Shown here piece by piece: positions 11,046 to 23,336 of a stretch of DNA of 64,000 nucleotides. The position numbers were made by a program, and so were the translations under genes. Each line of letters opens with the position of its first letter. Within the stretch, counting starts at the first letter, position 1. Under the pieces are notes generated by a model. That model saw only the letters and a program-made list of their open reading frames with translations. It was not told the origin of the DNA and ran no database searches. Origin of the DNA: Tillus elongatus (taxonomy: Eukaryota > Arthropoda > Insecta > Coleoptera > Cleridae); the NCBI GenBank assembly GCA_964006375.1, contig OZ023265.1, positions 115,313,358 to 115,377,357 of the forward strand. The letters are read 5' to 3'.

Positions 11046-12769
11046 TACGTTATAACCAAAATTCGCGGCGAAAACTGAATCTAAATGTTATATTTATTAC
11101 AAACTAAACAAAAACAAAATTTAGGAGAGGATGTACAAGACGCATCAAACTAAATATAAGTATCCATTCATGTATATGCACCCATCCATACAATACGCAC
11201 ACATTCACCTAACCTACCTAACATTAATAGGTACATATAGTAATTTCGAAAACCATAAGAAGGCTTCAGCTACTAGGATGTATAAATAAAATCAAATAAT
11301 TATATACAGAAACAATAACGAATCCAACATAACTTTATTTTTCCGCTGCTGTATGTGACCGTATTATCTTAGGAGACACTTTTCATGCAGTTTATGAAGT
11401 CCTTTGTTCTTATCAGTTTTTTATTAGACGGATCGGATCGATCCCTTTTCTTAACCTTTTGCACCTGCTCGCTGTTTTCTTCAAGGCCAAGTCCCTCCAG
11501 TAATATTTTTTACCTTTTCTAGGGATTGGGAGTTGACGGTGCACTAAAACTACCTATTGAATTTCTCAGAACCTTCATGCCGAACGGTTTCAACAAGGTC
11601 TCCCCCTCTGTAAAATTCACCGTTATCTACAACTTTTTGGCCCTTTATATGTACTTGGTTACCTCTCTGCCCGGCACTTTTCAAATGTTTATTTTAAATC
11701 TCAGTTATTTGCCTATCTTCAAGGAAATGGTTGTGCGTAATCGTGATTTTTTTCCTTTAAGCTTATGTCAGTTTTTGAGAACTGCTAGCTTTTTTCCTTG
11801 TTTTTTGATTTGATATAAACTCGACTACTATAGGAGATTCGATATTGTATTTGCCTATCTCAAAAAATCGTTAAAAGTTAATAATTTATACTAGCAGAAA
11901 TAAATAATAGCATTGTTATTTGGACTATCCTTCCAACAAAAACCACAAATAACTGGCATCCCAAATTTAATCTTTGTATATTTCTTTATTATCTAAGTAT
12001 CGAAAATTTCGAAATATTTTTCGCTTGTGTACATAACACACAGGATGTTCTCGTAAAAGTAAGAATACTTTGTGTAGTTTTAGTTGAAGAAATAAGCAAT
12101 GGAAAATATATGTTTGTAAAAGTACATATTAACATAATAAAATATATTAGAATCTGCTAAAAAGGTGGATATTTTTCGAAAACACAATAGATATAGAATC
12201 AACCTTATTGATCTAAACACGCTATCTGGCTATTGTATCTCTGAATGCAAATCTATATACGGTACTTAAATTTAATATCACATTAACCAGATACTGCTAA
12301 ATCTAATATGCTATGAATAACAGTTAATTGCATTGTATATTATATTACATTGTTGTCCGATGACAATAATAAACAATCATAAAATAACAATTCACACTTT
12401 ATTAAAAAGTCAAAGGTTACGTATTCATCATAATATACGACTTCCTTTTTGATATGCCGATGAAAGAGGCCTTTATCGATGATATTAGAGGGCAATAAAT
12501 TTTATAATCAAAGCGTAACGATTTAAACCTAAATCCTATGTGAGGTTTATTAGCTATTGTTGTAAGATATACTGCCAAATATAAGTATATTAATTTGCAT
12601 ATAAACCTAAATATACTCAAAATGAATTAAATTGTCGTTTAAATATTTTGAAGATGGTTTAATAGCGAACAAATGTTAGCCAATTTCAAATTCTTAGGTT
12701 GCTTCGCACAGTGTTATATGTTTTTTAAATTAGTTGTCATTATCATTTTCAGTGAATTTTATTTTAAAA
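11046..12769. other. No recognisable gene
   Basis: AT-rich sequence. A 95-codon hydrophobic plus-strand frame at 11526-11813 has no recognisable domain. The opposite strand there is also fairly open and could be an old element fragment, but I cannot identify it. Confidence 0.5.
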
Positions 12770-12896
12770 AAAAAACAGTAATGAGGAGATCGCGACTTTT
12801 GAATTTAAAAAAATCTTCAAATGAGCGTAAACTAGGACCCTAGAACCATCTCCTAGGTCAATTTCGACTTTTTTATGTTTACACACACACAAATAA

Positions 12897-12990
<94 letters not shown>

Positions 12991-13010
12991 ATGTATGTAT
13001 CACTAAACCA
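12770..13010 (+). repeat. B module and short A edge around a TA array
   Basis: The B module (GAGGAGATCGCGACTTTTGA, then CAAATGAGCG, then a degraded CCGGGTC-like segment) precedes (TA)n at 12901-12978. After the array a short TATGTATCAC edge resembles the start of an A module. Confidence 0.55.
12901..12978. repeat. (TA)n microsatellite
   Basis: About 39 TA units preceded by (CA)n/(AAAT)n and followed by a few ATGT units. Confidence 0.95.
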
Positions 13011-13090
13011 AAGGAAAAAAAGTCATAGGCATTTAAAGAAAAAAAATTGTGGCTAACAAAATCTGTTTTGACAAGGATTTATTTTCCTTG

Positions 13091-13347
13091 GCGCAAAAAT
13101 GTCAAGAAATACTAGAAAAATAACGTTAAAAATTTTATAGTTTTTGTTCTTAAAACGTCAATGTTGCGATTTGACACGTTATAATTAGCAATAATTAGAT
13201 AAAAAAACTTGATACGAATGCGCAAAAATGTCAAGAAATACTAGAAAAATAACGTTAAAAATTTTATAGTTTTTGTTCCTAAAACGTCAATGTTGCGATT
13301 TGACACGTTATAATTAGCAATAATTAGATAAAAAACCTGAAACGAAT
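13091..13347. repeat. 129 bp tandem duplication
   Basis: The unit starting GCGCAAAAATGTCAAGAAAT occurs at 13091-13219 and again at 13220-13347 with only a few differences by eye. Between units the sequence runs directly from GATACGAAT into the next GCGCAAAA. It is non-coding. Confidence 0.9.
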
Positions 13348-13676
13348 GCGGGTTATGTAGAGGAAATGTCGTAAGAGGTGTGTTTTACGAAGCCTTAAGT
13401 TTCTGCTGCAACCATCATTGTCCTTCATTTTACTAAAATGTTTGCAGAAAATTAATTTCAAAGAGACTCCCTTTTCTGAGGCTTTGGCAGCAGTTTCAGT
13501 TATAGAGTTTTTGGTTCAATAGTCTATCATTTTTTACCGAATGTTCGTAGAAAAAATCGCCATTGCGGAGATTACGTCTTTTGAATTTTGAAAAGATTTC
13601 TTGAAATGAGCGCGAACAAGGCCCCTTAGTGCCCATATCCGGGGTGAGTTTATAGTAGCGCTTTTCTACGGTAAAG

Positions 13677-13678
<2 letters not shown>
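13348..13678 (+). repeat. A-family internal segment plus B module
   Basis: The segment near 13400-13480 resembles, in inverted orientation, parts of 27600-27720 and 39780-39860 (TTTTACTAAAATGTTTGCAG, then AAAATTAATTTC). It is followed by a B module: GCGGAGATTACGTCTTTTGA, AAATGAGCGCGAAC, CCATATCCGGGG. Confidence 0.5.
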
Positions 13679-13746
<68 letters not shown>

Positions 13747-13747
13747 G

Positions 13748-13829
<82 letters not shown>
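13679..13829. repeat. (TA)n microsatellite, interrupted
   Basis: Two TA tracts (13679-13732 and 13749-13829) separated by a short ATACATATACATATATGC segment. Confidence 0.95.
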
Positions 13830-13832
<3 letters not shown>

Positions 13833-14839
13833 GTGAGAAATAAGCTAATTACAGGACATCATAGGTTGCATTTTATAACACTATTTTGACAATCGCAGAT
13901 TTTTTTTTATAAAGCAGCATTTATGTTATTAAATTTTTACATTTTCCATCGAACTATAATGTCTTTGAGAGATAGTAATTTGACATCGTTCACAGTGTTC
14001 AATTTCAATAATTATTTTGCAAGTTTTCCCTTTTTTGGCTCATATTAAAAAGTGTGATACGAGGTTTTTTCCAATAGGTAGCGGAGTTCAATTAATATTA
14101 GGAGTTCAGGGACATTTTCTTTTATATTACTCGTCGAAAAAACCGGAGATGGCATATACAGTGCCCATGTAAATAATGGATGAATTCGGATAAATTCAAA
14201 CACAATTTGTTCAAATAGAACATTCTTTATGTTTTAGAAGTGAAGGGCATGCCAACTGCGTCAACTTTTATAAAGCACTCCACCACCACACTTAAATATA
14301 AATAGTTTGGAAATATTTGATACTATTTAATTAAATACTAATAATCGATCAGATTATGTGATCACTTGGCGAATGTTAAATATCTTTGAAAAACATACAA
14401 ATATTTAAATTAACTTTGGTACAAAATAAGGTAAAAATTAATTTAATAGAATTATGTATTATGTATGTTAACATTTTGGGTAATAAATTGTTTTTACATG
14501 TTTGTACAAATGTCAATTTTATACGTCAATTTAAAATACAAAGTGACAGACTTAAATAACGCTATTATTTTTGACAGCAAGTCTCATGAAAATATGAGTA
14601 TGCTGCCGCTTGTAATATTTTTCTTTACAATAGCTTTTTGCAATTGTAATTTTTTTTGATTTTAATTACAAATTAGATACATAATTTGAATTTTATGCAT
14701 TTTTTTCAGTAAATTTTGTTGTAAAAAATATTCGGTTAGTTCTCGTAGAAAATTTTTATGTTGTTAATTAATAATTAATGTTTATTAAGTTATTGTGAAC
14801 ATTTTTTTTCGAATGTTATAACTTTTCGTAAAAAGTATA
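13830..14839. other. No recognisable gene
   Basis: Very AT-rich. The 64-codon hydrophobic frame at 14465-14659 has no recognisable domain and is not called. Confidence 0.5.
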
Positions 14840-15595
14840 ATTTTTGTATAACACTAGAGCCAAGTCGCCTACTGTGGAATAGCAACTAAATGAGGAATAA
14901 TTGCTTTTCTCAAAAACAACGAGCGCCATCTATCATCCCATAGTGAAATATAACACACATATTGATGCAAAGGGCACTACAATACGCATACATTGTAGCA
15001 GCTAACGTAACCGCAAAAAATTGTAAAAAGTGAAGCAGGTGTTGGAGATTTTAAGGTATATGTGAAGTATTTTCGTTTCTACGTTTATTTTTAACTATTC
15101 AAAACCTGTCGTGGTAGCTAGAGCACCGTGCGTATTGCTTATTTTTAACCCATACATAATTTTGGTCCTAAATTTCGTACTCTTGATCGTGTGGTAATTT
15201 ATTTGTTTATAATCCAGGCTCGCTATTGTGGAATACTCGGCGGACATTAGCAGCGGCAGTAAGGTACCAGTTTTTGTTGAACAAAATGCCAAAAAACGCA
15301 AAAGACGCAAAAAACACGCGTGGGATAACAACAATATGCAAGCAGCAGCGAATCGGTTGAAAGTTCTACGCATTAGGATCCCATTTTGATTGTTGCCAAA
15401 AATGACCATATTTTGAAGAAAAAACAATAAATGCAAAATTTTCAAAAATTGCACAAAAATCAATTGGCATTATATTGGCAATACTTGTACGGTATTCCAA
15501 AATTAACATTTACAGATTTTTCTGAAATAATGTTTTTTTTCCAAAACAAAAATGGTATTCCCTAATTGGCGACTTTACTATACTTAAGACAATTC
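14840..15595. mobile_element. Possible orphan DNA transposon
   Basis: The left part reads AAGTCGCCTACTGTGGAATA (14859 onward). The right end, reverse-complemented, reads AAAGTCGCCAATTAGGGAAT, so the two resemble terminal inverted repeats about 0.75 kb apart. TA dinucleotides lie near both outer ends, but exact borders are unclear. The interior (15240-15470, plus strand) has a basic stretch (KKRKRRKKHAWDNN) that could be a transposase N-terminus, but it is too short to place in a superfamily. Confidence 0.4.
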
Positions 15596-15599
15596 TTGT

Positions 15600-16130
15600 A
15601 AAAAAGTGCGATGTTTCGTGGAAGAAATTGTTAGCTAATTTCATGTAACAACTTTTTTTTTAAATTTTTGTCAAAAACGTTTTTTTGAATAATAATATCT
15701 TTGCAGGTGTGTGAATAGCTTGAAGAGATTCGTTGGCCACAAAAATCGGACAAGTTTTTTTCGCGAACATTTTAATTTTATTTGCACTTGGTGCGTCCAG
15801 ATTATTTTATATTTTAGTTGGTCACGATAATAGGATAAGTTTTTATTTAAACATTTTTAGTTTATTTTCGGAAACTTTTAATACTGTTAACCCAATTTGA
15901 TGTCTTTCATTACAAAAAAGATACATTGACCATTAAAATTACTGCTATCAAAATTTGCTACCATAACCCGTTTGATGCGTCCAGATTTTTTTACATTTAA
16001 TATTTTTTCAGTTGCTGAAGATAACAACTAATGACCATATAAATTTGGAATCAATTATAGTTTGCCAAATATTTGCGTAGGTATGTGCTTTCTCTGGCTT
16101 GCACCAAATATTTTAAAAAAACAAAACACT
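15600..16130. repeat. Degenerate A-module sequence
   Basis: Two diverged copies of the GCACTTGCTGCGTCCAGA landmark occur (CACTTGGTGCGTCCAGA at 15785 and TTTGATGCGTCCAGA near 15967), each with the surrounding A-family context. No TA array lies here. Confidence 0.45.
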
Positions 16131-16620
16131 AAAACTATGTGTACATAAAAATATATTGAAAACAAGGAACACAAAATAAGAAACAATTCGGAGCATTATC
16201 GATTTCTATCTTAGATAACTATTTAAAGCATATACAAGTATTCATGGAGAAACTATTAACTAGAAGTTATAGTCTTCATACAGTTAACCTATAGCAACAA
16301 TTTCTTACAAGAGAAGGAATGTTAGCAATTTGTATAACGCCACCTGTATTTCGTGAACGGTAAGTAATAGAACCTTGGATAAGGGCACGATTAGGTACAA
16401 AAAAAAACTGGAAAATCTACTTTTGCTAAAAGACGAGGCATGTTATAATTATTTTAACTTATAACGTTCTTCCTAAGTCCAAAAATTATCTGTGATGTTA
16501 AAAATAGTTTAAAGAGTTGTCACAACCTTCAAACAAAAGACTTAGGAAGAAGGTTGTAAGTTGCAAACCCAAACGTTTCTCCAAAAATATTATCTCCCAA
16601 AAATTCATTAACCGGGAAAA

Positions 16621-17400
16621 TCAGTGAGACCTATTCTTTCGGTTATAGATTCTCCGACATATAGTTTATCGAAGTGGTTGTCAAATGAGTTTAAAAGGTT
16701 GCCTGTTAAACAAAAAGTTTTTTAGGGTCAAACACAAGTTAAATATGTTAAAGTGGTTGAAGGCGAGGTTTTGATATCATTTGACGTAGCGTCTTTGTTT
16801 CCTAGCGTGCCACGTAACAAACGCTAACCTATTTAGTACAGTTATTGAAATTGAACAACACAAGTGAAGAGGTTTGCAAAGAGTATCTAACCTTTATATA
16901 AAACAAAATATATTTCAATTTAACCATGAGTTTTTTGAACAAACTCAATGCCCCTAAATGGGCAACCCTTTCTCTACATTCATTGCGGACCTTTTCATGG
17001 GTAGATTGGGAACGGATTTAGAAAATGAAATTGAGTATTTTCCTAGAGTATGCATTCGTTATGTGAACGATATTTTTGCAGTGTCTAATACAAATATATG
17101 CAAAGTAGATGACTTAATAGACTTTAATAAAATCATTTGACAGCCACTTCTTTAAATTATACGTCGGAGAATCTATAGCCGAAATAATAGGTCTAATTGA
17201 TTTTTCCGGTTTATGAATTTTTGGGAGACAATATTTTTTGGGAACTTTTGGATCTGTAACTTGTAAGTAAAAGTAGATATAGTAGAGAATTAGAGTACAT
17301 TAAAAACGTGGCTAAATATAACGGATGTTCGGAATGTTAAGTGGAAAAATTAATTAATATACAGAACAGAGAAAATGTTAGCGGAATCCATGACATTCAG
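16621..17400 (+). pseudogene. Penelope-like element reverse transcriptase, decayed
   Basis: This is a relic of the reverse transcriptase of a Penelope-like element. Plus-strand pieces are in family order. SVRPILSVIDSPTYSLSKWL starts at 16621. ISFDVASLFPSVP (16770-16810) is motif A with its aspartate. FNHEFFEQTQCP and then MGNPFSTFIADLFM follow at 16920-17000. IRYVNDIFAV (about 17057) is the catalytic box, where YVDD is expected and YVND is found. EYIKNVAKYNGCSEC (17290-17335) fits the region between the polymerase and the endonuclease. Stops and at least one frameshift interrupt it. A recognisable GIY-YIG domain does not follow. A hammerhead repeat lies downstream on the same strand at 17820, which fits the terminal repeat of such an element. 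Confidence 0.85.
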
Positions 17401-17584
17401 GAAGCATAAAATAGAAGAAAGTTTGTTTGCCTCCATTTGAACCGCGTATCACAAGGGGTTTCAAGAGGATTTTAAAAAAAGCTAAGTTTCGGCTAACTTT
17501 TTTGACAAAAATAACTTAAAAATTTGTTAGATAATACGAAAAATAAAGATTAAGTCACTGAATAAGGCAATAAACTTAAACCGA

Positions 17585-17655
17585 GCTCCGGCCTTAATTG
17601 ACTCTCTCTTTGACATGGAAGAGATTTGACTCTCTCTTTGACATGGAAGAGATTC
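17585..17655. repeat. ~28 bp tandem duplication
   Basis: The stretch TTGACTCTCTCTTTGACATG followed by GAAGAGATT occurs twice in tandem. Confidence 0.85.
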
Positions 17656-17819
17656 CGGAACTCGGCAGGTAAAGTTATAACAGAGATGCAAGAATCTCGT
17701 CCAACAATTAAAATACAATACACAGAAAATTTTCTTGCGATTTGATCCCTCCTTTATTGCTCTTTACCTAAGACGTAGTATAAAATGTGATGTTTAGCTG
17801 TAAGTAGTTTATAATTTTT

Positions 17820-17909
17820 CATCTTGTGATGACTTTGTTAGTGAAACGATCGCCAGGTCTTTAAAAAGATGTGCTGTGGTGATTTGAGTTATCCAAGTGT
17901 ACTTATTGG
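17820..17909 (+). ncRNA. Penelope-type hammerhead repeat, copy 2 (degenerate)
   Basis: Same ~90-100 bp repeat as at 10041. The core reads GTGATGA instead of CTGATGA. Most of the 5' arm of stem II is deleted, and the cleavage triplet is GCC instead of GTC, while GAAAC and the palindromic stem III remain. It lies about 0.4 kb downstream of the Penelope reverse transcriptase relic and on the same strand, consistent with a 3' terminal repeat of that element. Confidence 0.65.
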
Positions 17910-19626
17910 CTTTCTGATAAACTAATTTTCAGTAACCAAATTATTATGTTATTACCACACTGTAAAATATGTTTCCATAAACTATTTTAGTAGACATGTA
18001 TCTGCAACACTTCTTTTAAGAATTAAATTTTATGGTTGATTAAAATACAGCTCATGGGGCAGCTGCAAACTTTGTATTATCCTTGCACTTTTAGAGAATT
18101 GCACCATCTGTACCATAGGCAATACTATCCCCGTCTTTCAAACTTAAAAGCTCCAAAAGCATTCTGATAAAGGTCGGCACGTGCGGCACAATACCTGCCC
18201 TGTCACGCAACAGCTGATTCATCTAGACAAATTCACCATCCTCCACATGTTACATTGATTGGCTTGAAGTGCGTTCGGAAATTCAAGTGGCAGTAGTTCT
18301 TATAGATTTACAAATTATATAAATAAAATATGATACGGAGGCGATTCGTATTAGGCAAGCCAATGAATGTGGTAGCGTGCTACAACAGACACTAAAGTTA
18401 ATTAAACAGAAGTTGTTTCACGTTTTTCTTTACTTCGTATTTCTAAAATGTGTTATGTACAAGCACAGGCATAATTAAAGAAGATAAATATCATAAAAAG
18501 ACATTAGCTACATTTAGTTGTACTCTTTATTATACGGGTGCCTAAAAAGTCTTACACCACGTGAAATTATGTCAACATGGCTTAACATTTCAATCGGACA
18601 TTTGATTGAGTTGACCTGTCAATTAAGACGTATATTTTACATGTTGCACATTTGTTTTGTGCATCGCAGTCGAGATGATCTTTTTTTAAAGGCGCACTTT
18701 ATTGACTATGGTATTATTTGGAAGGTATTAAATGCTATTTTCCTAATTATTAAAATTTCTTTTAGTGAATTTTCATTAAGAAATGCACCACTAACTTTCG
18801 ATTTGAACGATAGTTGAGGAGCAATCTGGCAAAACCCCATCAATCCAATTTTGTCAAAAAATAAGTTAGACATCAATTTGTACTAATTTGAAGGTCTTCT
18901 ATCGACGCATTCAGCCAGATTCGAGCAAAAGCCGATATATCCCATATAAAATCGGATATAAGAGTGTCCATTTGGTACAAAAGCGATACATACAAACTTT
19001 CAACACAACCTGATAGATCGTATTTACTCCTTTTGCTGCAGTGATGCTCAGCTAAGCATCCTATGTTCTTTAAGTGGTCGTAAAATCAGTCAGAAAGTTT
19101 GTTCAGCTCTCTTACACTTCCTAGATTCCTTGGAGTTAGATGGCGTCACAAACCGTAGGTTCCTCTGTAGCTGCTGCGGGGCAAAGAATAAAAGTGTCCA
19201 TATTATTCATGCGTTATATTTTTGGCTTAGATTAGGTCGCCAGTTACTGTCTCCGAAATTTAAATAGTTTTCCCTGTCCGTGGGCACTCCGTTTTGTCAG
19301 CGGGTAGGGTTTATGGGAAAAATTACTGAGACATAACACAGCCGTAATCTCCTGCAAAGAATATAAACAGATATATGATTAAATCGGTCATGTGAAAAGG
19401 TTACGGACGGACTGGAAGACATTGGACATCAAACAACTGGAGACATTCCTTAAGAAGATCAAAAGAATATCAGATTTCAAGAGGATCATTCTGAGGAAAT
19501 TTGAAAATAGCTTCTGAAATATTGCGAGTACCCAAATTTGCGCTGCAAAACAAGCACATAAAAATTCGAAAAGCTGCTAAAAATGAAGCTGATGACAAAG
19601 ATCTCGCATCACAAGAAATCAGTTTA
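17910..19626. other. No recognisable gene
   Basis: No domain was recognised in either strand. A 99-codon plus-strand frame at 18518-18817 lies next to GGGTGCCTAAAAAGTCTTAC, which looks like the tip of a mariner-type end, but no partner end was found. Confidence 0.45.
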
Positions 19627-19720
19627 AGTACAATTTGGAGAACCCAATTCATCACACTACGGTTTTTAAACCTGACGATAGTTTTGCTAACAAAGTTAGC
19701 GTCATGCGAGGGATGAATAA
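19627..19720 (-). ncRNA. Penelope-type hammerhead repeat, copy 3 (degenerate, minus strand)
   Basis: Minus-strand copy of the repeat at 10041. Stem II (CGCTAAC/GTTAGC) is preserved, but the core reads GCATGA where CTGATGA is expected and the GAAA box reads AAAA. It lies about 30 bp from copy 4 in head-to-head orientation. Confidence 0.6.
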
Positions 19721-19750
19721 ACTAAGCGATTAATAACATTAAAATTATTT

Positions 19751-19843
19751 ATCCCTCTGATAACGCTAACTTACTTAGCGAAACGATCGTCAGGCCTAAA
19801 AACAGCATTCTGATGAATTGGGTTCTTCAAATTGTACTTATCA
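19751..19843 (+). ncRNA. Penelope-type hammerhead repeat, copy 4 (degenerate)
   Basis: Plus-strand copy with stem I (CCT/AGG), GAAAC, stem III and the GTC cleavage triplet retained. The core reads CTGATAA rather than CTGATGA, which removes a catalytic guanosine. The tail matches the other copies (TTGGGTTCTTCAAA). Confidence 0.62.
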
Positions 19844-20639
19844 GTGCTCATCATAGGTTACAATCTTCACTCATTAAATCAGTTTAGATTGTGGCACCTC
19901 GGACAATAAGAAAATGTTGTTAAGACATCTTTTGGAGCAACAATTTGGTCCTACTTGGGAAGAGATGGCAATGCCAGAAATCATATGGTAGAAGAATTTG
20001 TTACGTGGACCTGTTGTGAGGAAACCGCAGTCCATGCTTAGTTTTTTCCAATGGTAGATTTTCTGCAAATAAAAATTATTTAAAATATTTGTGTTGTTAC
20101 TATATTACTGTCCTTATCATGAGCAATATTAAACGCATGAATAATGGATGTATCTTTTAAGTAAACCCCACTAACATTTGAATTTCGTACAAACGGCGAT
20201 AAATAAAATAATGTTTCTATGCATTCAATTTTACTGAATTCACGGCATTTCATAGATCAACCTGTAACACATGTTTTGTTAAAACTTATTAAAAAATATG
20301 GCAGCTATTGCATAGTACACGTGTTCGCCAATTTACTCAGAACCACAGAAAGTGGATTTATATGTTTTTGCGTGGTTGCTCCTGTTATCTTTTCTAGGTT
20401 TTGGGGCATCTTAATAACTACAGTTGCTTGAAAATCAACATGAAAATATTACAGAAACCTCTAAGTTTCTACAAACTGTCTTATGAAAATTTGCCACCAT
20501 AATGCACTTGCTAAGTCTATACTTTCAATTTATGGTACTTAAGAGTATTTATTGATGTTCTTTTGTATGCGTTCTGCAGTTGCGATAAATGCAGATGAAA
20601 TCCTGCATTTTCACTTGTGGAACGTATAAGTCTTAACAC
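19844..20639. other. No recognisable gene
   Basis: AT-rich. A diverged A landmark (CACCATAATGCACTTGCTAA) is seen near 20497-20516. Nothing else is identifiable. Confidence 0.45.
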
Positions 20640-21900
<1,261 letters not shown>

Positions 21901-22544
21901 CTGATCTCCGAATGATCCCTCCTATGCGTTTGTCGCTTACATTGCATAATAAAAATGATTTATAATTAATTATGCCACAAAAGGCGTGGAATATGGTAAT
22001 GACCGGAGCGAAATAGACCGAGAAAAGTGGAATGAAAAACTAGAAAACTCTCTTTGTCGGCTCCTGTAATCTATCAACTTATTTTTACGGTTCCCAAATG
22101 AGAACACCATAATTAATATGAGCTGTTCGAAATACTGTTACACATACACAGGAAAATAAATTATACATCCCACACAATCAATTAATAGCTTTATCCCGTG
22201 CAGTCATTAAATTATCTTACATTAACAGACAGTTCATCCAGTTTATTGAAAAACTTAACTTCCGGATACCAGCAAGCACCGAACAAATAACACAGAGCTA
22301 CATCTTATTTTAAAACTGATAAATAACCTTCTGAGGTTACATTATTTGTGCAAAATTGAAAAATCTGAAGCAGCAAGTGCGTTATGGCAATGCATTTTCA
22401 TAGAAATGAGCTACGCCGAAAAAATTAAAATCTGCCCATAATATTTAATATAATTTGTTTATCACACACAATATTTTGGTGTTGTGTAGTGCTCTGACCT
22501 CCAGCGTCAACCAAACTTTTTAAGATTAAATGCTTATAATTTTT
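21901..22544. other. No gene; one inverted A landmark
   Basis: No coding domain was seen. GCAGCAAGTGCGTTATGGCA at 22370-22389 is an inverted copy of the A landmark. Confidence 0.45.
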
Positions 22545-22741
22545 TTGGTTTTAACTTAGAGATCTAAATTTTTGCACATCATATACATTCATAATATAAA
22601 CTTCAGAAACTTGTTCCGGAAAAACTGGTCCCACAGTCTTGGCTAACTTATCCAACCCACTTACAAGAGAAAGGTAAGTACTCAATTTCATTAAAATCGG
22701 CCCATTATTTTTTAAGTTAGCGGTGTGATACACACACACAC

Positions 22742-22745
<4 letters not shown>
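22545..22745 (+). repeat. A module ending in a TA array
   Basis: Contains TTCCGGAAAAACTGGTCCCA and AAATCGGCCCATTATTTTTT, and ends in GCGGTGTGATACACAC before (TA)n, as in other A copies. Confidence 0.6.

Positions 22746-22815
<70 letters not shown>
22746..22815. repeat. (TA)n microsatellite
   Basis: About 35 TA units between an A module and the 3' side of the Penelope endonuclease fragment. Confidence 0.95.
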
Positions 22816-22818
<3 letters not shown>

Positions 22819-22853
22819 CTTTTTTGACGGTAATATTAATATTTTTTTCAAGG

Positions 22854-23033
22854 TCAATCAAGTATCAAGTTATGTTCAAGCAAAGCACAAGTTCTTTTTT
22901 GTAAACGTATATCACTTTTGTGCTGTGTTAATCTATCTTTAAGGACTCTGCTTGTTTGGCCAACGTATTTAAAATTAGAATTAATACCTGAAACACAATA
23001 TACTACTCCTGATAGTCTGAAATTTTCATCCTT
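22854..23033 (-). pseudogene. Penelope-like GIY-YIG endonuclease fragment
   Basis: This is an open minus-strand frame of about 59 codons ending at a TGA. It reads GVVYCVSG, then KYVGQTSRVLKDRLTQHKSD, then CALLEHNLILD. This is the GIY-YIG nuclease fold core (GVVYC for GIY, YVGQT for YIG, then a conserved arginine and a QH segment). It is the domain at the C-terminus of Penelope-like element proteins. The reverse transcriptase that should precede it is absent. Instead, a hammerhead ribozyme repeat on the same strand ends only a few bases upstream (23041). Downstream lies a TA array. This arrangement looks like a 5'-truncated or internally deleted Penelope-like copy joined to a ribozyme-bearing repeat. 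Confidence 0.85.
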
Positions 23034-23040
23034 ATATATT

Positions 23041-23089
23041 ACACATACTAGTTTCGCAATTGTTTGAGCTCATCAGTGTGTTATACCAG
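23041..23089 (-). ncRNA. Type I hammerhead ribozyme, retrozyme copy 1
   Basis: Minus strand: distal stem I arm CTGG, internal loop TATAACA, CA, then core CTGATGA, stem II region starting GCTC, core GAAA, short stem III (AC/GT), and cleavage triplet GTA followed by TG, which pairs with CA. All core bases are present. Stem II is weakened (GCTC against TTGC). The distal CCAG arm is missing because the repeat ends right after the cleavage site. Confidence 0.72.
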
Positions 23090-23336
23090 CAAGAATCAAA
23101 ACACATCTAAATTAATTGGCTTAACGTAGCCACATTCTGAACGAAACGTGAGTTGTACAAGCTACTAACATCTAAGGTGAAACAGGGAACTTTGTAAGAC
23201 GACTCCGGTACAAATTCTGTACCTCAGGTGCCGCCGTACAACCACAAACGATCTTTTAAAATCGTAAGCCCTGCCACTATATTCCTGTAAAGAAACATAT
23301 GAATAATATAAAAATAGATATATCAAGATTATTACT
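23041..23336 (-). repeat. ~300 bp retrozyme-like repeat, copy 1 (minus strand)
   Basis: One unit of the ~300 bp repeat, inverted relative to copies 2 and 3. Reading the minus strand, it starts just after the position of the ribozyme 3' stem (AGTAATAATCTTGATAT) and runs through GGAATATAGTGGCAGGGCTT and CTTGTACAACTCACG. It ends just beyond the next ribozyme cleavage site. Its length is therefore close to one monomer. No open frame is conserved between copies. Confidence 0.75.

Noticed and set aside
11526..11813. 95-codon hydrophobic plus-strand frame as a small membrane protein
   Set aside because: No family signature, no promoter context or splice support, and AT-rich DNA readily yields hydrophobic frames.
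18518..18817. Mariner-type element end at GGGTGCCTAAAAAGTC
   Set aside because: No matching opposite tip or transposase was found within a plausible distance.
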